64,000 nucleotides of DNA from Pinirhizobacter soli (GCF_015905305.1 NZ_JADZLQ010000001.1:1450599-1514598); one strand, 5' to 3'; numbered from the stretch's first letter, positions 54,570 to 63,072 are shown. The notes: a model not told the origin generated them from the sequence alone. Translations and numbers: made by a program.

Positions 54570-55883
54570 TCAGTTCGACTTCAACTGCAAGGCCGGGCGC
54601 ACCCAGGTTGCCCGCAGGGTGGGATAAAGGCCGGCAACGACCGTGGCGAGCACGGCCATGCAAAGTGTCAGCGAAAGCAGGCTGCCGTCCATCCGTGCGA
54701 GCGCTGCGATGTCTTCGGGAAGCACCGCCCGCATGGCGGTCATGCCGATCCAGGTCATGGCCACGCCAAGCAGGCCGCCGGTGAATCCCAGCACGGCAGC
54801 TTCCACGGTGAATTGCACGGCGATCTGCAGCCTCGATGCCCCGAGCGCGCGGCGAACACCGATCTCTCCGGAGCGGCGCATGAACTTTGCCAGCATCAAC
54901 CCGATGGTATTGACCATGCACACCACCAGCAGTCCCAGTGCCACCAGCAGCGACACCTTGGTATCGGGCGGCGCGACCTGCTTGAAATCCAGCCATGCAG
55001 GCAGGTTGCGCAGGCGATTGTTCGATGCCCAGGAGAACCGGCCCGCCTGCCGCTGGCCGTCGGTGTAGCCGTCGAGCCATTGGCGGTACGCCGTGGCATC
55101 CGCCGTGGAGTCCAGCTGCACCATCACCGCAATCCATGCACATTCGGCGGTCAGCGTCCCGGAAAAACCTTCTTCGAGCGGGGAACGGGCGCAGTTGTAA
55201 TTACCGGTGTTCGTCGACTGTGCGTCGATGGCGGTGGCAAACGGCAGGAAAACGTCGTCCGGCTCGCCGAAATTCCGGTTGGCCACATCGTAGAACAGCG
55301 GTTCGGGGGTGAAATGGTCCAGCACGCCGACAATGCGGTAGGGCTTGCCATCGAGGATGATTTCCCGCCCCGTGCTGTCCTCGCCCTTGAACTGACGATC
55401 GTTCAGGCGCGAGCTGATCACGGCCACCTTGGCATGCGCTGCGTCTTCATCGGCCGACCACGCATGGCCATAGACGAAAGGCGCGTCCACCATCGGGAAG
55501 AATTCCCACTGCACGGCGTGGCCCATCACTTCGCGCGGCCGGGATCCAGGCGACGCCGGGTCGATGGAAGGCGCGATGTTGTACATCGCCGACTGGAAAT
55601 GCGCCCGATGGGCGCGGGTGATCGCCAGCGCATCCTTGTAACTGACCAGGTCCTGCGGTTCGTTGCTTGTCTTGGCCGCAGCCGTCGGCCCGAACAGGTC
55701 GATCTGCGGCACGAACAGACGCGATGATTTCCACGGTATCGGATCACCCGATACCGCCCGGAACACCGAATACGTGGTCATCGACGCCCCAACCCCGAAA
55801 GCGATCGCCAGCACCATCAATCCCGTCAAGGCGGGATTGCGGCGCAGGCTGCGCAGGGCGAGGTCAAGGTAATAGCCGAACAT
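54570..55883 (-). CDS. MacB/FtsX-type ABC permease, subtype A (copy 3)
   Basis: 437 residues. Subtype A fingerprint: MFGYYLDLALRSLRRNPALT, GEIGVRRALGASRLQIAVQF and end ALQLKSN. Periplasmic Cys are in YNCARSPLEEG and ECAWIAVM. It is the first permease after the ATPase gene (gap of nine bases). Copies 1 and 3 share GVGASMTTYSVFRA-like text near the first helix and thus seem the closest A pair. Confidence 0.9.
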   Translation of the reverse strand: MFGYYLDLALRSLRRNPALTGLMVLAIAFGVGASMTTYSVFRAVSGDPIPWKSSRLFVPQIDLFGPTAAAKTSNEPQDLVSYKDALAITRAHRAHFQSAMYNIAPSIDPASPGSRPREVMGHAVQWEFFPMVDAPFVYGHAWSADEDAAHAKVAVISSRLNDRQFKGEDSTGREIILDGKPYRIVGVLDHFTPEPLFYDVANRNFGEPDDVFLPFATAIDAQSTNTGNYNCARSPLEEGFSGTLTAECAWIAVMVQLDSTADATAYRQWLDGYTDGQRQAGRFSWASNNRLRNLPAWLDFKQVAPPDTKVSLLVALGLLVVCMVNTIGLMLAKFMRRSGEIGVRRALGASRLQIAVQFTVEAAVLGFTGGLLGVAMTWIGMTAMRAVLPEDIAALARMDGSLLSLTLCMAVLATVVAGLYPTLRATWVRPALQLKSN

Positions 55884-55892
55884 GCCAGCGCC

Positions 55893-56609
55893 TTAGATGT
55901 TCACCCTGCCCGCTTGCACCTGCGCGTGGAAACGCGGGTCCTCGGCAAGGTCCACCACCTGGCCGTCGATCACGTGCACGTTGCGCTGGGCGCGGGCGGC
56001 CAGTTCCGGATCATGGGTGACCATGACGATGGTGGCGCCCTCGCGGTGGATCTCCTCGAGCAGTTCCATCACGCCGCGGGCCATCTGCGTATCGAGGTTG
56101 CCGGTGGGTTCGTCCGCCAGCAACAGGCGCGGGGAACCGGCCAGTGCACGGGCGATCGCCACGCGCTGCTGCTGGCCGCCGGACAGTTCCGCCGGGTAAT
56201 GCTTGGCGCGGGAAGCCAGGCCCACGCGCTCGAGCGATTCCATGATGCGCTGCTTGCGTTCGGCCGCCTTCATGCCGCGATAGCGCAGCGGCACTTCGAC
56301 GTTGTCGAAGACATTGAGGTCAGGGATCAGGTTGAAGGCCTGGAAGATGAAGCCGATCTTCTCGTTGCGGATGCGCGACCGGGCGTTGTCGTCCAGCTTC
56401 GACACCTCGACGCCGTCCAGGTGGTAGGTGCCGCCGGTGAAGGTCTCCAGGAGGCCCGCAATGGTCAGGAAGGTCGTCTTGCCGGAGCCTGAAGGACCGG
56501 TCACGGCGACGAACTCACCCTCGTTGACGTCGATGTTGAAATCGCGGAGGGCGTAGGTCTCGACCACTTCGGTACGGTAGACCTTGGACAGGTGGGTCAT
56601 CTTGAGCAT
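55893..56609 (-). CDS. MacB/LolD-type ABC transporter ATPase
   Basis: 238-residue nucleotide-binding protein. Walker A is GPSGSGKTT, the signature is LSGGQQQRVAIARAL, Walker B is LLLADEPTGNLD and the H-loop is VMVTHDPE. It belongs to the MacB/LolD/FtsE group that works with FtsX-type permeases. It is the only ATPase in the cluster and must energise all six permeases unless others are encoded elsewhere. It follows the membrane-fusion protein by 54 bases. Confidence 0.95.
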   Translation of the reverse strand: MLKMTHLSKVYRTEVVETYALRDFNIDVNEGEFVAVTGPSGSGKTTFLTIAGLLETFTGGTYHLDGVEVSKLDDNARSRIRNEKIGFIFQAFNLIPDLNVFDNVEVPLRYRGMKAAERKQRIMESLERVGLASRAKHYPAELSGGQQQRVAIARALAGSPRLLLADEPTGNLDTQMARGVMELLEEIHREGATIVMVTHDPELAARAQRNVHVIDGQVVDLAEDPRFHAQVQAGRVNI

Positions 56610-56663
56610 CGTGGATTTCCTTTGGCTGCGGATTTGGGTTCGGCGGGTTGCGGTTTTTTTACG

Positions 56664-57941
56664 TCAGCTGCTGATGACGACGCGGGCCGCGCCGTTGAAG
56701 GAATCGGTGCCGGAGATCACGATGCGATCGCCTTCCTTGAGGCCATCGAGGATCTCGACCTTGTCGATGCTGCTGGTGCCCACGCGGATCTCGCGCTTCT
56801 CGGCGATGCCCTCGTGCACCACGTAGGCGTAGCGGCCACCACTTTCATCGACGAAGGAACCGCGGGCCACGGTGAGCACGTTGTCGCGGCGATCCATCAG
56901 CACGCGCACGCTCATGCGCTGGCTCTGGCGCAGCTGCAGCGGGGTCTTGCCATCGAACCGCAGGCGCGCTGCCACTTCACCGTTGACGACTTCCGGGGAT
57001 ACCGCGCTGATCTTGCCGTTCCAGGTGGAACCGTTGCCGGTGATCTCGCCGGGCATGCCGATGGCAAGGTCGCGGGCGAAACTCTCAGGCACCTTCATCT
57101 CCACTTCCAGCGCGGAAAGATCGATCACGCTCATCAGCTGCGCGTCCTTGGCCACGGTGGCGCGTTCGGCCACGAACAGCTGGCCGACCTGGCCGTCGAC
57201 GGGCGAGCGCACCTGCAGGTTGTCCACCTGGCGCTTCAAGTCCTCCACCAGCAGGTCCTGGCGGTCGTGGGCCAGTTTCTTGGAACGGACATCGAAGGTG
57301 GAGCTGTTGGTGTTGAGGCTTAGGTCGCTTTGTGCGTGCTGCTCGGTAACCTTGGCTTTCTCCAGCGACACTTCCGCCTTGTCGACATCGGCCTTGGGCA
57401 CGGCGCCCTTGCTGAAGGCGGTGGTGTTGCGTTCCACGTCGCGCTCGGCGGCCTTGCGGTCGATCACGGCGTTGTCGTAGGCCTTCTGCAGTTCGCTGGC
57501 CTTCTTCTTCGCATCCACTTCGGCGCGCAGGAAGTCCACCTGGCTGTTGTCGGCGTTGGATTGCTCCTGGGCGAGCTTGTTGGTGAGGTCAGGGCTGTCG
57601 ATGACCGCCAGCACCTGGCCTTTCTTCACCGAGTCGCCCGCGTGCACCTGCAAGGTCACAGCGCCGCCGTATACGGCGTAGAGCGTTGGGCTGACGGCGG
57701 CAACCACCTTGCCCTCGGCGGCGATGTCACGCACGAACAGGCCGCGTTGCACATTGGCGAAGGAAAGGCGCGAGGCGCTCACCGAGGAGCCAGCGGAGAA
57801 CATGCGGCCGACGCGGGGCGCCACCATCACCAGCAGCCCCACCGCCACCACGGCTCCGGCAACGAGGCCGATCGTGCGCATGCGCTTGCGCTGGGGCTTG
57901 ACCTCGACGATGCGGTCGGTGGCGGAGGTATCGCGAATCAT
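56664..57941 (-). CDS. Periplasmic membrane-fusion (HlyD/MacA-type) protein
   Basis: 425 residues. A cytoplasmic N-terminus, one membrane helix (residues about 21-42, MRTIGLVAGAVVAVGLLVMV), a biotinyl-lipoyl half-domain (GAVTLQVHAGDSVKKGQVLA), a coiled-coil hairpin of about 130 residues (Gln/Lys/Glu/Asp rich), the second lipoyl half (LQVRSPVDGQVGQLFVAERA) and beta-barrel domains. It links inner-membrane permeases to the periplasm or an outer-membrane channel; no TolC homologue is in this window. It is the first gene of the ABC operon, with a sigma-54 promoter just upstream and AGGA before ATG 57941. Confidence 0.93.
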   Translation of the reverse strand: MIRDTSATDRIVEVKPQRKRMRTIGLVAGAVVAVGLLVMVAPRVGRMFSAGSSVSASRLSFANVQRGLFVRDIAAEGKVVAAVSPTLYAVYGGAVTLQVHAGDSVKKGQVLAVIDSPDLTNKLAQEQSNADNSQVDFLRAEVDAKKKASELQKAYDNAVIDRKAAERDVERNTTAFSKGAVPKADVDKAEVSLEKAKVTEQHAQSDLSLNTNSSTFDVRSKKLAHDRQDLLVEDLKRQVDNLQVRSPVDGQVGQLFVAERATVAKDAQLMSVIDLSALEVEMKVPESFARDLAIGMPGEITGNGSTWNGKISAVSPEVVNGEVAARLRFDGKTPLQLRQSQRMSVRVLMDRRDNVLTVARGSFVDESGGRYAYVVHEGIAEKREIRVGTSSIDKVEILDGLKEGDRIVISGTDSFNGAARVVISS

Positions 57942-57976
57942 GTGCGGTTCCTGAAAGGGCTGTCACCCAGAGAAGG

Positions 57977-57993
57977 AGCAAGCCACGTGCCAA
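57977..57993 (-). promoter_or_regulatory. Sigma-54 (-24/-12) promoter of the ABC transporter operon
   Basis: On the minus strand TTGGCACGTGGCTTGCT matches the sigma-54 consensus YTGGCACGRNNNTTGCW at every strongly conserved base. The GG and GC are at the required spacing. Transcription would start near 57966, leaving a leader of about 25 bases with an AGGA Shine-Dalgarno before the membrane-fusion gene. Confidence 0.85.
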
Positions 57994-58020
57994 GCCGCGA
58001 TCGCGATTTTTATTTATTTA

Positions 58021-58033
58021 TATCAATAGGTTG
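58021..58033 (+). promoter_or_regulatory. Predicted IHF site upstream of the sigma-54 promoter
   Basis: TATCAATAGGTTG matches the IHF consensus WATCAANNNNTTR exactly and lies next to an AT-rich tract, between the sigma-54 promoter and the CGGACA cluster. This is where IHF normally bends DNA in sigma-54 promoters. Confidence 0.6.
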
Positions 58034-58058
58034 AACTACAGCGGAAACGGCCTTCCGG

Positions 58059-58113
58059 TGTCCGCGGACAACGGACAGCGGACAGGCGATGCAAGCGGTC
58101 GCCGAAGCGGACA
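58059..58113. promoter_or_regulatory. Predicted activator-binding sites (CGGACA cluster)
   Basis: TGTCCGCGGACA at 58059-58070 is a perfect palindrome. CGGACA recurs at 58065, 58072, 58079 and 58108, the first three with a 7-base period. The cluster lies about 90-150 bases upstream of the inferred start, a usual distance for an NtrC-type enhancer. The likely ligand is the response regulator at 46801-48141. Confidence 0.55.
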
Positions 58114-58138
58114 GCTGCGGGCCTCGCCGTGGGAGGGG

Positions 58139-58699
58139 TTAAAGATAGGCCACCGACTGGGCCTGGGCGATGGAGCCTGCGAGCGAACGGCCCATCGGCG
58201 ATACCGCGCAAGCGCCCGTGCTTCGCAGCAGGCGCAGGCCGCCCACTATGTTCGTATCGAAGCGGATCACCCGGGCCTGGGCCGCGGTGAAACCCTGCTC
58301 GACAGGCGTCCATTCATCGGCGCCGATCGGTTCGCCCTCGGCCAGCAGCGCGTCCCAGCCCAGGTAATCGGTATCGGGCAACAGATAGGTGCGGGCCAGG
58401 CAAATGCCGCTGGCATCGACGTATTCAAGCCATTCGCGCGGGCCGTCTGCCGTGACGGCGCTGCCGGCACCCACCAGCCGCGTGGCGAGCAATGGCGCCA
58501 CCAGTGCGTCGCCGGCGATCACACCACGCGGCAAGTGCGTAAGGCAAGGCGCGCAACGCAACCGTGGCAGGTGCAACACGCTGCCCAGCGTGGGCAAGGT
58601 GCGGGCCAGCGCCTGTGGGCCGAGGCGGAGCCAGCGTGTCTGGACCGCGGAAGGATGCTCGCGCCTCGGGGCGCCGAAGGTGGCAAGCCAACCGAACAT
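58139..58699 (-). CDS. Protein of unknown function downstream of hemP
   Basis: 186 residues, no signal peptide or membrane helix; two Cys in RCAPCLTHLP form a CxxC. The middle contains ICLARTYLLPDTDYLGWDAL and an acidic EGEPIGADEW. I do not recognise a family. It lies on the same strand, 93 bases after hemP, and so may be part of the Fur-controlled transcript and have a role in heme or iron use. That is a contextual guess. Confidence 0.7.
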   Translation of the reverse strand: MFGWLATFGAPRREHPSAVQTRWLRLGPQALARTLPTLGSVLHLPRLRCAPCLTHLPRGVIAGDALVAPLLATRLVGAGSAVTADGPREWLEYVDASGICLARTYLLPDTDYLGWDALLAEGEPIGADEWTPVEQGFTAAQARVIRFDTNIVGGLRLLRSTGACAVSPMGRSLAGSIAQAQSVAYL

Positions 58700-58792
58700 G
58701 TGTCACCTCGAAGGAAGGCGACCGTGGCTGGCTAACCGGAAGATCCGTTCCGGACGGCGGGCTGGGCCTGGGGGAAGACTAAAAAAAGGGGA

Positions 58793-58993
58793 TTACTTGG
58801 TAAGGATGAGCTTGTCGTTGCGGGTAAGGCGCAGGTGGTACTCATTGCCCTCGTGTTCGATCACCAGTTCCCGTGAGCCTTCCAAAAGACTCTGGCTGGA
58901 AGTGCGTCGGACCGACGGGGCGGCCACCTTGAGGGAAACCACCCGGCGGTGGCGCAGGGCGTCTTCGTTCAGCGACAGGGGTTGGGTCAACAT
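58793..58993 (-). CDS. hemP: Hemin uptake protein HemP
   Basis: 66-residue HemP/HmuP protein: SQSLLEGSRELVIEHEGNEY followed by LRLTRNDKLILTK, the complete family signature. HemP homologues support heme uptake, in some species as regulators of the heme receptor gene. ATG 58993 (MLTQPLSLN) is used; an upstream in-frame ATG at 59044 is inside the Fur box and is rejected. A Fur box ends 33 bases upstream. No TonB-dependent heme receptor is adjacent. Confidence 0.9.
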   Translation of the reverse strand: MLTQPLSLNEDALRHRRVVSLKVAAPSVRRTSSQSLLEGSRELVIEHEGNEYHLRLTRNDKLILTK

Positions 58994-59026
58994 CGCTTGG
59001 CTCCGCATGAGAAGGGGTGCGGAGTT

Positions 59027-59045
59027 AATGATAACGATTCTCATT
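59027..59045. promoter_or_regulatory. Fur box upstream of hemP
   Basis: AATGATAACGATTCTCATT has the AATGA/TCATT inverted ends and central GATAACGATT typical of Fur boxes (GATAATGATAATCATTATC). It is 34-52 bases upstream of the hemP ATG. Iron-dependent repression is expected. Confidence 0.85.
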
Positions 59046-59060
59046 TAACTGTCAAGCGCC

Positions 59061-60026
59061 CTACCCCACGGCGGCGGAGATTGCCTCCATCAGGCCAGGA
59101 TCGAGCTTGTCAGCCACCTCCAGCGCCTTGAAGTTCTCTTCCAGTTGCTCGCGTTTGCTGGCACCCAGGATCACCGTGGAAACACGCGGATTCTTCAGGC
59201 ACCACGCGAGCGACAGCTGCGCCAGGCTCACCCCGAGCCGTTCGGCGATGGGTACCAGCGCACGCACCTTCACCATCGGGTCGCCCTGTCCGAGCAGGCT
59301 GTCGCGCAGCCACGCGTAGTTGCTCTGGGCCAGCCGCGAGCCGTGCGGCACGCCATCGAGGTACTTGCCCGACAGCAACCCCGAGGCGAGCGGCGACCAG
59401 ATCGTGGTGCCCATGCCGAATTCCTCGTAGAGGGATGCGTATTCCTGCTCGACCCTTTCGCGATGGAGCAGGTTGTACTGCGGCTGTTCCATGGTCGGCG
59501 CGGTCAGGTGGTTCTGGCGCGCCGCCTGGTGTGCCTGGCGGATCTGCGCCGCCGACCATTCGCTGGTTCCCCAGTAAAGCACCTTGCCCTGGCGCACCAG
59601 CATGTCCATCGCCGCCACCGTCTCCACGATCGGCGTGTCCGGATCCGGGCGATGGCAGAAGTAAAGATCAAGGTAATCCACGCGCAGGCGCTCGAGTGCC
59701 TGGTGGCAGGCTTCCATCACATGCTTGCGCGACAACCCGCGTTGCGTGGGCAACGGGTGTTCCACCGCGCCGAACATGACCTTGCTCGATACGCAGTACG
59801 AATCACGCGGCAGACGCAGATCCGCCAGCACGTCGCCCATCAGCCGCTCGGCTTCGCCGTTGTTGTACGTCTCGGCGTTGTCGAAGAAGTTCACGCCACG
59901 CTCGTGCGAATAGGCGATAAGTTGCCGCGCCAGCGACCGGCCGACCTGCGCACCGAAGGTGACCCAGGCGCCGAACGACAAGGCTGACAGTTGCAAGCCG
60001 GAAGTACCGAGGCGACGGTATTGCAT
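59061..60026 (-). CDS. Aldo/keto reductase (Kv-beta-like subfamily)
   Basis: 321-residue NADPH-dependent oxidoreductase with the TIM-barrel AKR fold. The catalytic tetrad region is visible: FFDNAETYNNGEAERLMGDV (Asp and Tyr), SSKVMFG (Lys) and DLYFCHRPDPDTPI (His). The cofactor region near the C-terminus is STVILGASKREQLEENF. It resembles the potassium channel beta subunit-like reductases (YghZ/YakC type). ATG 60026 gives MQYRRLGTSGLQLS, the usual family start. It is 12 bases downstream of pgpA. Confidence 0.92.
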   Translation of the reverse strand: MQYRRLGTSGLQLSALSFGAWVTFGAQVGRSLARQLIAYSHERGVNFFDNAETYNNGEAERLMGDVLADLRLPRDSYCVSSKVMFGAVEHPLPTQRGLSRKHVMEACHQALERLRVDYLDLYFCHRPDPDTPIVETVAAMDMLVRQGKVLYWGTSEWSAAQIRQAHQAARQNHLTAPTMEQPQYNLLHRERVEQEYASLYEEFGMGTTIWSPLASGLLSGKYLDGVPHGSRLAQSNYAWLRDSLLGQGDPMVKVRALVPIAERLGVSLAQLSLAWCLKNPRVSTVILGASKREQLEENFKALEVADKLDPGLMEAISAAVG

Positions 60027-60037
60027 GGCGTACTCCT

Positions 60038-60535
60038 TCAGGAGAAATGCAGTACGAAGGCCAGGACGATGGCGGCGAAGATGCCGGCGACGACATCGTC
60101 GAGCATCACGCCAAGACCGCCCTTGACGCGGCGGTCGAGCCAGCTGATGGGCCAGGGCTTGGTGACATCGAAGAGTCGGAACAGCACGAAACCCAGGATG
60201 ACAGCCCACCACGGCGCGAGCAGCGCGGGCAGCAGCGCCAGCCATTGGCCTATGAATTCGTCCCAGACCACGCTGCGGTGGTCGGCCACGCCGATGGCCC
60301 GGCCAGCGACGTTGCAGGCCCACACGCCGATGGCGAAGCCGACAACGATCACCAACAGGTAAACCGGCACGGACAGCTGTCGCAGCAGCAGCCACGGCAG
60401 GATCGCCACAAGCGAACCCATCGTGCCTTGCGCCTTCGGCACCAGCCCCGAGCCGAATCCGCAGGCGATCCAGCCACCTGGCGTGGCGAGCAAAGCGCGC
60501 CGCGCATCGGCATCCAGCACGTATTTGTCGCTCAT
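60038..60535 (-). CDS. pgpA: Phosphatidylglycerophosphatase A
   Basis: 165-residue membrane enzyme that dephosphorylates phosphatidylglycerol phosphate. Diagnostic residues: GSGLVPKAQGTMGSL at the N-terminus, VVWDEFIGQWLAL (catalytic acidic motif), FRLFDVTKPWPISWLDRR and GGLGVMLDDVVAGIFAAIVL. The ATG at 60535 overlaps the thiL stop by four bases, the conserved thiL-pgpA pairing. Confidence 0.95.
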   Translation of the reverse strand: MSDKYVLDADARRALLATPGGWIACGFGSGLVPKAQGTMGSLVAILPWLLLRQLSVPVYLLVIVVGFAIGVWACNVAGRAIGVADHRSVVWDEFIGQWLALLPALLAPWWAVILGFVLFRLFDVTKPWPISWLDRRVKGGLGVMLDDVVAGIFAAIVLAFVLHFS

Positions 60536-61476
60536 GGCGCGAAGTGGTCCCAGCCGCCGACAGCCGCCGCATGCCATTGGCCGGCGGTATCGGCAAGGCG
60601 AACGCCCTGCCCGGCCACGATGCGGCCGATACGCGTGGCACCACAGCCCAGGCGCGCCATTTCCGCGCTGACGTCGGCTACGTGCTGCGACGGCAGGGTG
60701 AAGCACAGTTCGTAGTCGTCGCCGCCGGTGAGCGCGAAAGCCGTGGTGTCGTTATCGGCAAACATCGCGCGCAAGGCCTCCGAGCGCGGCAACAAAGCCG
60801 GATCCAGTTCCGCGGCAACACCGCTGGCCCGGCAGATATGGCCGAGGTCGGCGACCAGGCCATCGCTGACGTCGATGCATGCGGTGGCAACGCCCCGCAG
60901 GGCGCCACCGGCGGCGACCCGCGGCGTGGGACGATCCAGGCGCGCAACGAGATCGTCGCCACGGCCAGTGCCGATGCAGCGCAACCCCGCCGCGGCGTCG
61001 CCGAGCGTGCCGGTCACCATCACCACGTCACCGACGTTCGCACCGGAACGCAACAGACCCTGCCCCGAAGGCAGGAAGCCATGCACAGCCACCGTGATCG
61101 ACAAAGGCCCGCGTGTGGTATCGCCGCCCACCAGCGCCACGCGATGTGGCGCGGCGAGGGCCGCGAAGCCTTCGGCCAGGCCTTCGACGAAGGCACAGTC
61201 GGCATCGGGCAAGGTCATCGACAGCAGCGCCCAGGCCGGCACCGCACCCATGGCGGCAAGGTCGGACAGGTTCACTGCCAATGCCTTCCAGCCAATGTCG
61301 AAGGCACGGGTACCCGGCGGAAAATGCACGCCCGCGACCAGGGTATCCATGGCCACCGCCAGCTCGCGCCCAGCGGGCACGGTGAGTACCGCGGCGTCGT
61401 CGCCGATGCCCGTGAGGACGTCGTCGCGAGCCTGGGCGGTGAGGTCGCGCACGCGTTCGATGAGGTCGAATTCCAT
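60532..61476 (-). CDS. thiL: Thiamine-monophosphate kinase
   Basis: 314-residue kinase forming thiamine diphosphate from the monophosphate. Motifs: GIGDDAAVL, AMDTLVAGVHFPPGTRAFDI, WKALAVNLSDLAAMGA, VGGDTTRGPLSITVAVHG, ACIDVSDGLVADLGHI and TGGDDYELCFTLP. All are diagnostic of ThiL. ATG 61476 (MEFDLIERV) is preferred to the TTG six bases upstream. It is translationally coupled to pgpA. Confidence 0.97.
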   Translation of the reverse strand: MEFDLIERVRDLTAQARDDVLTGIGDDAAVLTVPAGRELAVAMDTLVAGVHFPPGTRAFDIGWKALAVNLSDLAAMGAVPAWALLSMTLPDADCAFVEGLAEGFAALAAPHRVALVGGDTTRGPLSITVAVHGFLPSGQGLLRSGANVGDVVMVTGTLGDAAAGLRCIGTGRGDDLVARLDRPTPRVAAGGALRGVATACIDVSDGLVADLGHICRASGVAAELDPALLPRSEALRAMFADNDTTAFALTGGDDYELCFTLPSQHVADVSAEMARLGCGATRIGRIVAGQGVRLADTAGQWHAAAVGGWDHFAP

Positions 61477-61488
61477 GCGCAATGGACC

Positions 61489-62046
61489 TTAAGCGACGCC
61501 CGGTCCCGGGCGTGTGAATACCATCGTGACCTGACCCTTGTAGGCCGCGCGGTGACTGGGCACATAACCCAAGCCTGTGGCCACGCGGATCGACGGCTCG
61601 TTGCCCGGATCGATCAGGCAACAGGTGCTGCGGCCAGCGAAATGGCCGTCGCCCCATGCCAAGGCCGCTCCGGTCGCCTCGCGGCCAAAACCCTGGCCGT
61701 GCACGTCGCTGACCAACGCCCAGCCCATCTCGGGCACGCCGTCGTTCGACGGGCATATGTCCCGCTTGAAGTAGGCGAAGCCCACTTCACCAATGAATCG
61801 GCTCGTTGATTTTTCCTCGATCGCCCAGAAGCCGAAGCCCTGCAGCGCCCAGTGACCGGCATAGCGCAACATGCGTGCCCAGACATCTTCGGCCGACGAG
61901 GGCTTGCCACCGATGTGGCGGACCACGGCAGGATCCGCCCACATGGCGGTACAGGCGGCGTAGTCGTCCAGCCTGTGCGCCCGCAGTCGCAAGCGCGGTG
62001 TATCGATCACCGGGATCTGGCCAGGAAAGGCCGATGGGTCGTGCAT
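61489..62046 (-). CDS. GNAT-family N-acetyltransferase (RimJ/RimL type)
   Basis: 185 residues. VIDTPRLRLRAHRLDDYAAC is the typical N-terminus of RimJ/RimL-type acetyltransferases, followed by FGFWAIEEKSTSRFIGEVGF, GWALVSDVHGQGFGREATGA (acetyl-CoA-binding motif) and SIRVATGLGYVPS. The acceptor is unknown. ATG 62046 (MHDPSAFPG) is used because the longer frame begins with TTG. It lies between nusB and thiL, 12 bases from the latter. Confidence 0.88.
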   Translation of the reverse strand: MHDPSAFPGQIPVIDTPRLRLRAHRLDDYAACTAMWADPAVVRHIGGKPSSAEDVWARMLRYAGHWALQGFGFWAIEEKSTSRFIGEVGFAYFKRDICPSNDGVPEMGWALVSDVHGQGFGREATGAALAWGDGHFAGRSTCCLIDPGNEPSIRVATGLGYVPSHRAAYKGQVTMVFTRPGPGVA

Positions 62047-62094
62047 GGAATGTCCTTCACCGAACAACGGCCGGACGAGCCGGCCGCGGGAACA

Positions 62095-62541
62095 TCAATG
62101 TCGTTTTTCGGCCGTACGCCAGTGCGTGGCCAGTTTGTCGAGCACACCGTTGACGTAGCTGTGGCCGTGGTCGGCGCCGAAGCGCTTGGTGACTTCGATC
62201 GCCTCGTTCAGGATCACCCTATAGGGGACGTCGGGGCGATACTTCAATTCGTACGCGGCCAGGCGCAAGGCGGCGCGCTCGATGGGATCGATCTGGTTGA
62301 CCTCGCGGTCGACGAAGGGCTTCAGGCCCTCGTCGAGCTCGGCCTGGTGTTTCTCGACGCCAAGCAGGAGGTCTTCGAAGTATTCGAGATCCGCCACTTC
62401 CATATCTTGTTCGTGGCGAAACTGGTCGATGACCTTGGCCATGCTGGCACCACCCACCTGCCACGCGTAGATGGCCTGCAATGCGCGGCGCCGTGCGCGC
62501 GAGCGCGCGGCAAGGTCGACGCCTTCCGGACGGCGATTCAT
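62095..62541 (-). CDS. nusB: Transcription antitermination factor NusB
   Basis: 148-residue helical protein that, with NusE/S10, binds boxA RNA in rRNA operons. [60 protein letters not shown] and [11 protein letters not shown] are all family hallmarks. Its start overlaps the ribH stop by four bases, the standard ribH-nusB coupling. Confidence 0.97.
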   Translation of the reverse strand: MNRRPEGVDLAARSRARRRALQAIYAWQVGGASMAKVIDQFRHEQDMEVADLEYFEDLLLGVEKHQAELDEGLKPFVDREVNQIDPIERAALRLAAYELKYRPDVPYRVILNEAIEVTKRFGADHGHSYVNGVLDKLATHWRTAEKRH

Positions 62542-62999
62542 AGCTTGGCGTACAGGTTGACCATCTCAATCGCGGCCATGGCGGCATCGCTGCCCTTGTT
62601 GCCGGCCTTGGTACCGGAACGCTCGATGGCCTGCTCGATGTTTTCCACGGTGAGCACGCCGAAGGCGACAGGCACGCCCGAATTGAAGGCGGCCTGCGCC
62701 AATCCCTTGCTCACTTCGCCGGCCACGTATTCAAAATGCGGGGTACCGCCGCGGATCACCGCGCCCACGCCGATCACCGCCACATGCTTGCCGTTGTTGG
62801 CCACCTTGTAGGCCGCCAGCGCGATTTCCCAGGCGCCGGGCACGCGGATAAGGTCGATGGCGTCGTCTTTCACGCCGTGGCGGACCAGGGTGTCGCGCGC
62901 GCCCTGGACCAGCGACTCCACGACGAAGCTGTTGAAGCGGCCGGCGACGATGGCGAAACGGCCCTTGGGCGTGGCGAAATCGCCCTCGATGATCTTCAT
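62538..62999 (-). CDS. ribH: 6,7-Dimethyl-8-ribityllumazine synthase
   Basis: 153-residue enzyme, penultimate step of riboflavin synthesis; it forms 60-mer or decamer shells. Motifs: [54 protein letters not shown] (catalytic His in the HFEY region) and [23 protein letters not shown] 62999 gives [15 protein letters not shown]. ribA/ribBA and ribE are not in the window. Confidence 0.97.
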   Translation of the reverse strand: MKIIEGDFATPKGRFAIVAGRFNSFVVESLVQGARDTLVRHGVKDDAIDLIRVPGAWEIALAAYKVANNGKHVAVIGVGAVIRGGTPHFEYVAGEVSKGLAQAAFNSGVPVAFGVLTVENIEQAIERSGTKAGNKGSDAAMAAIEMVNLYAKL

Positions 63000-63072
63000 T
63001 GGTTCAAGCCTTCGGTGATGGGGCAAAACCCCGCAAGGACCCGCCATTTTACGGCTTTTTCTTAGGTCAGTG

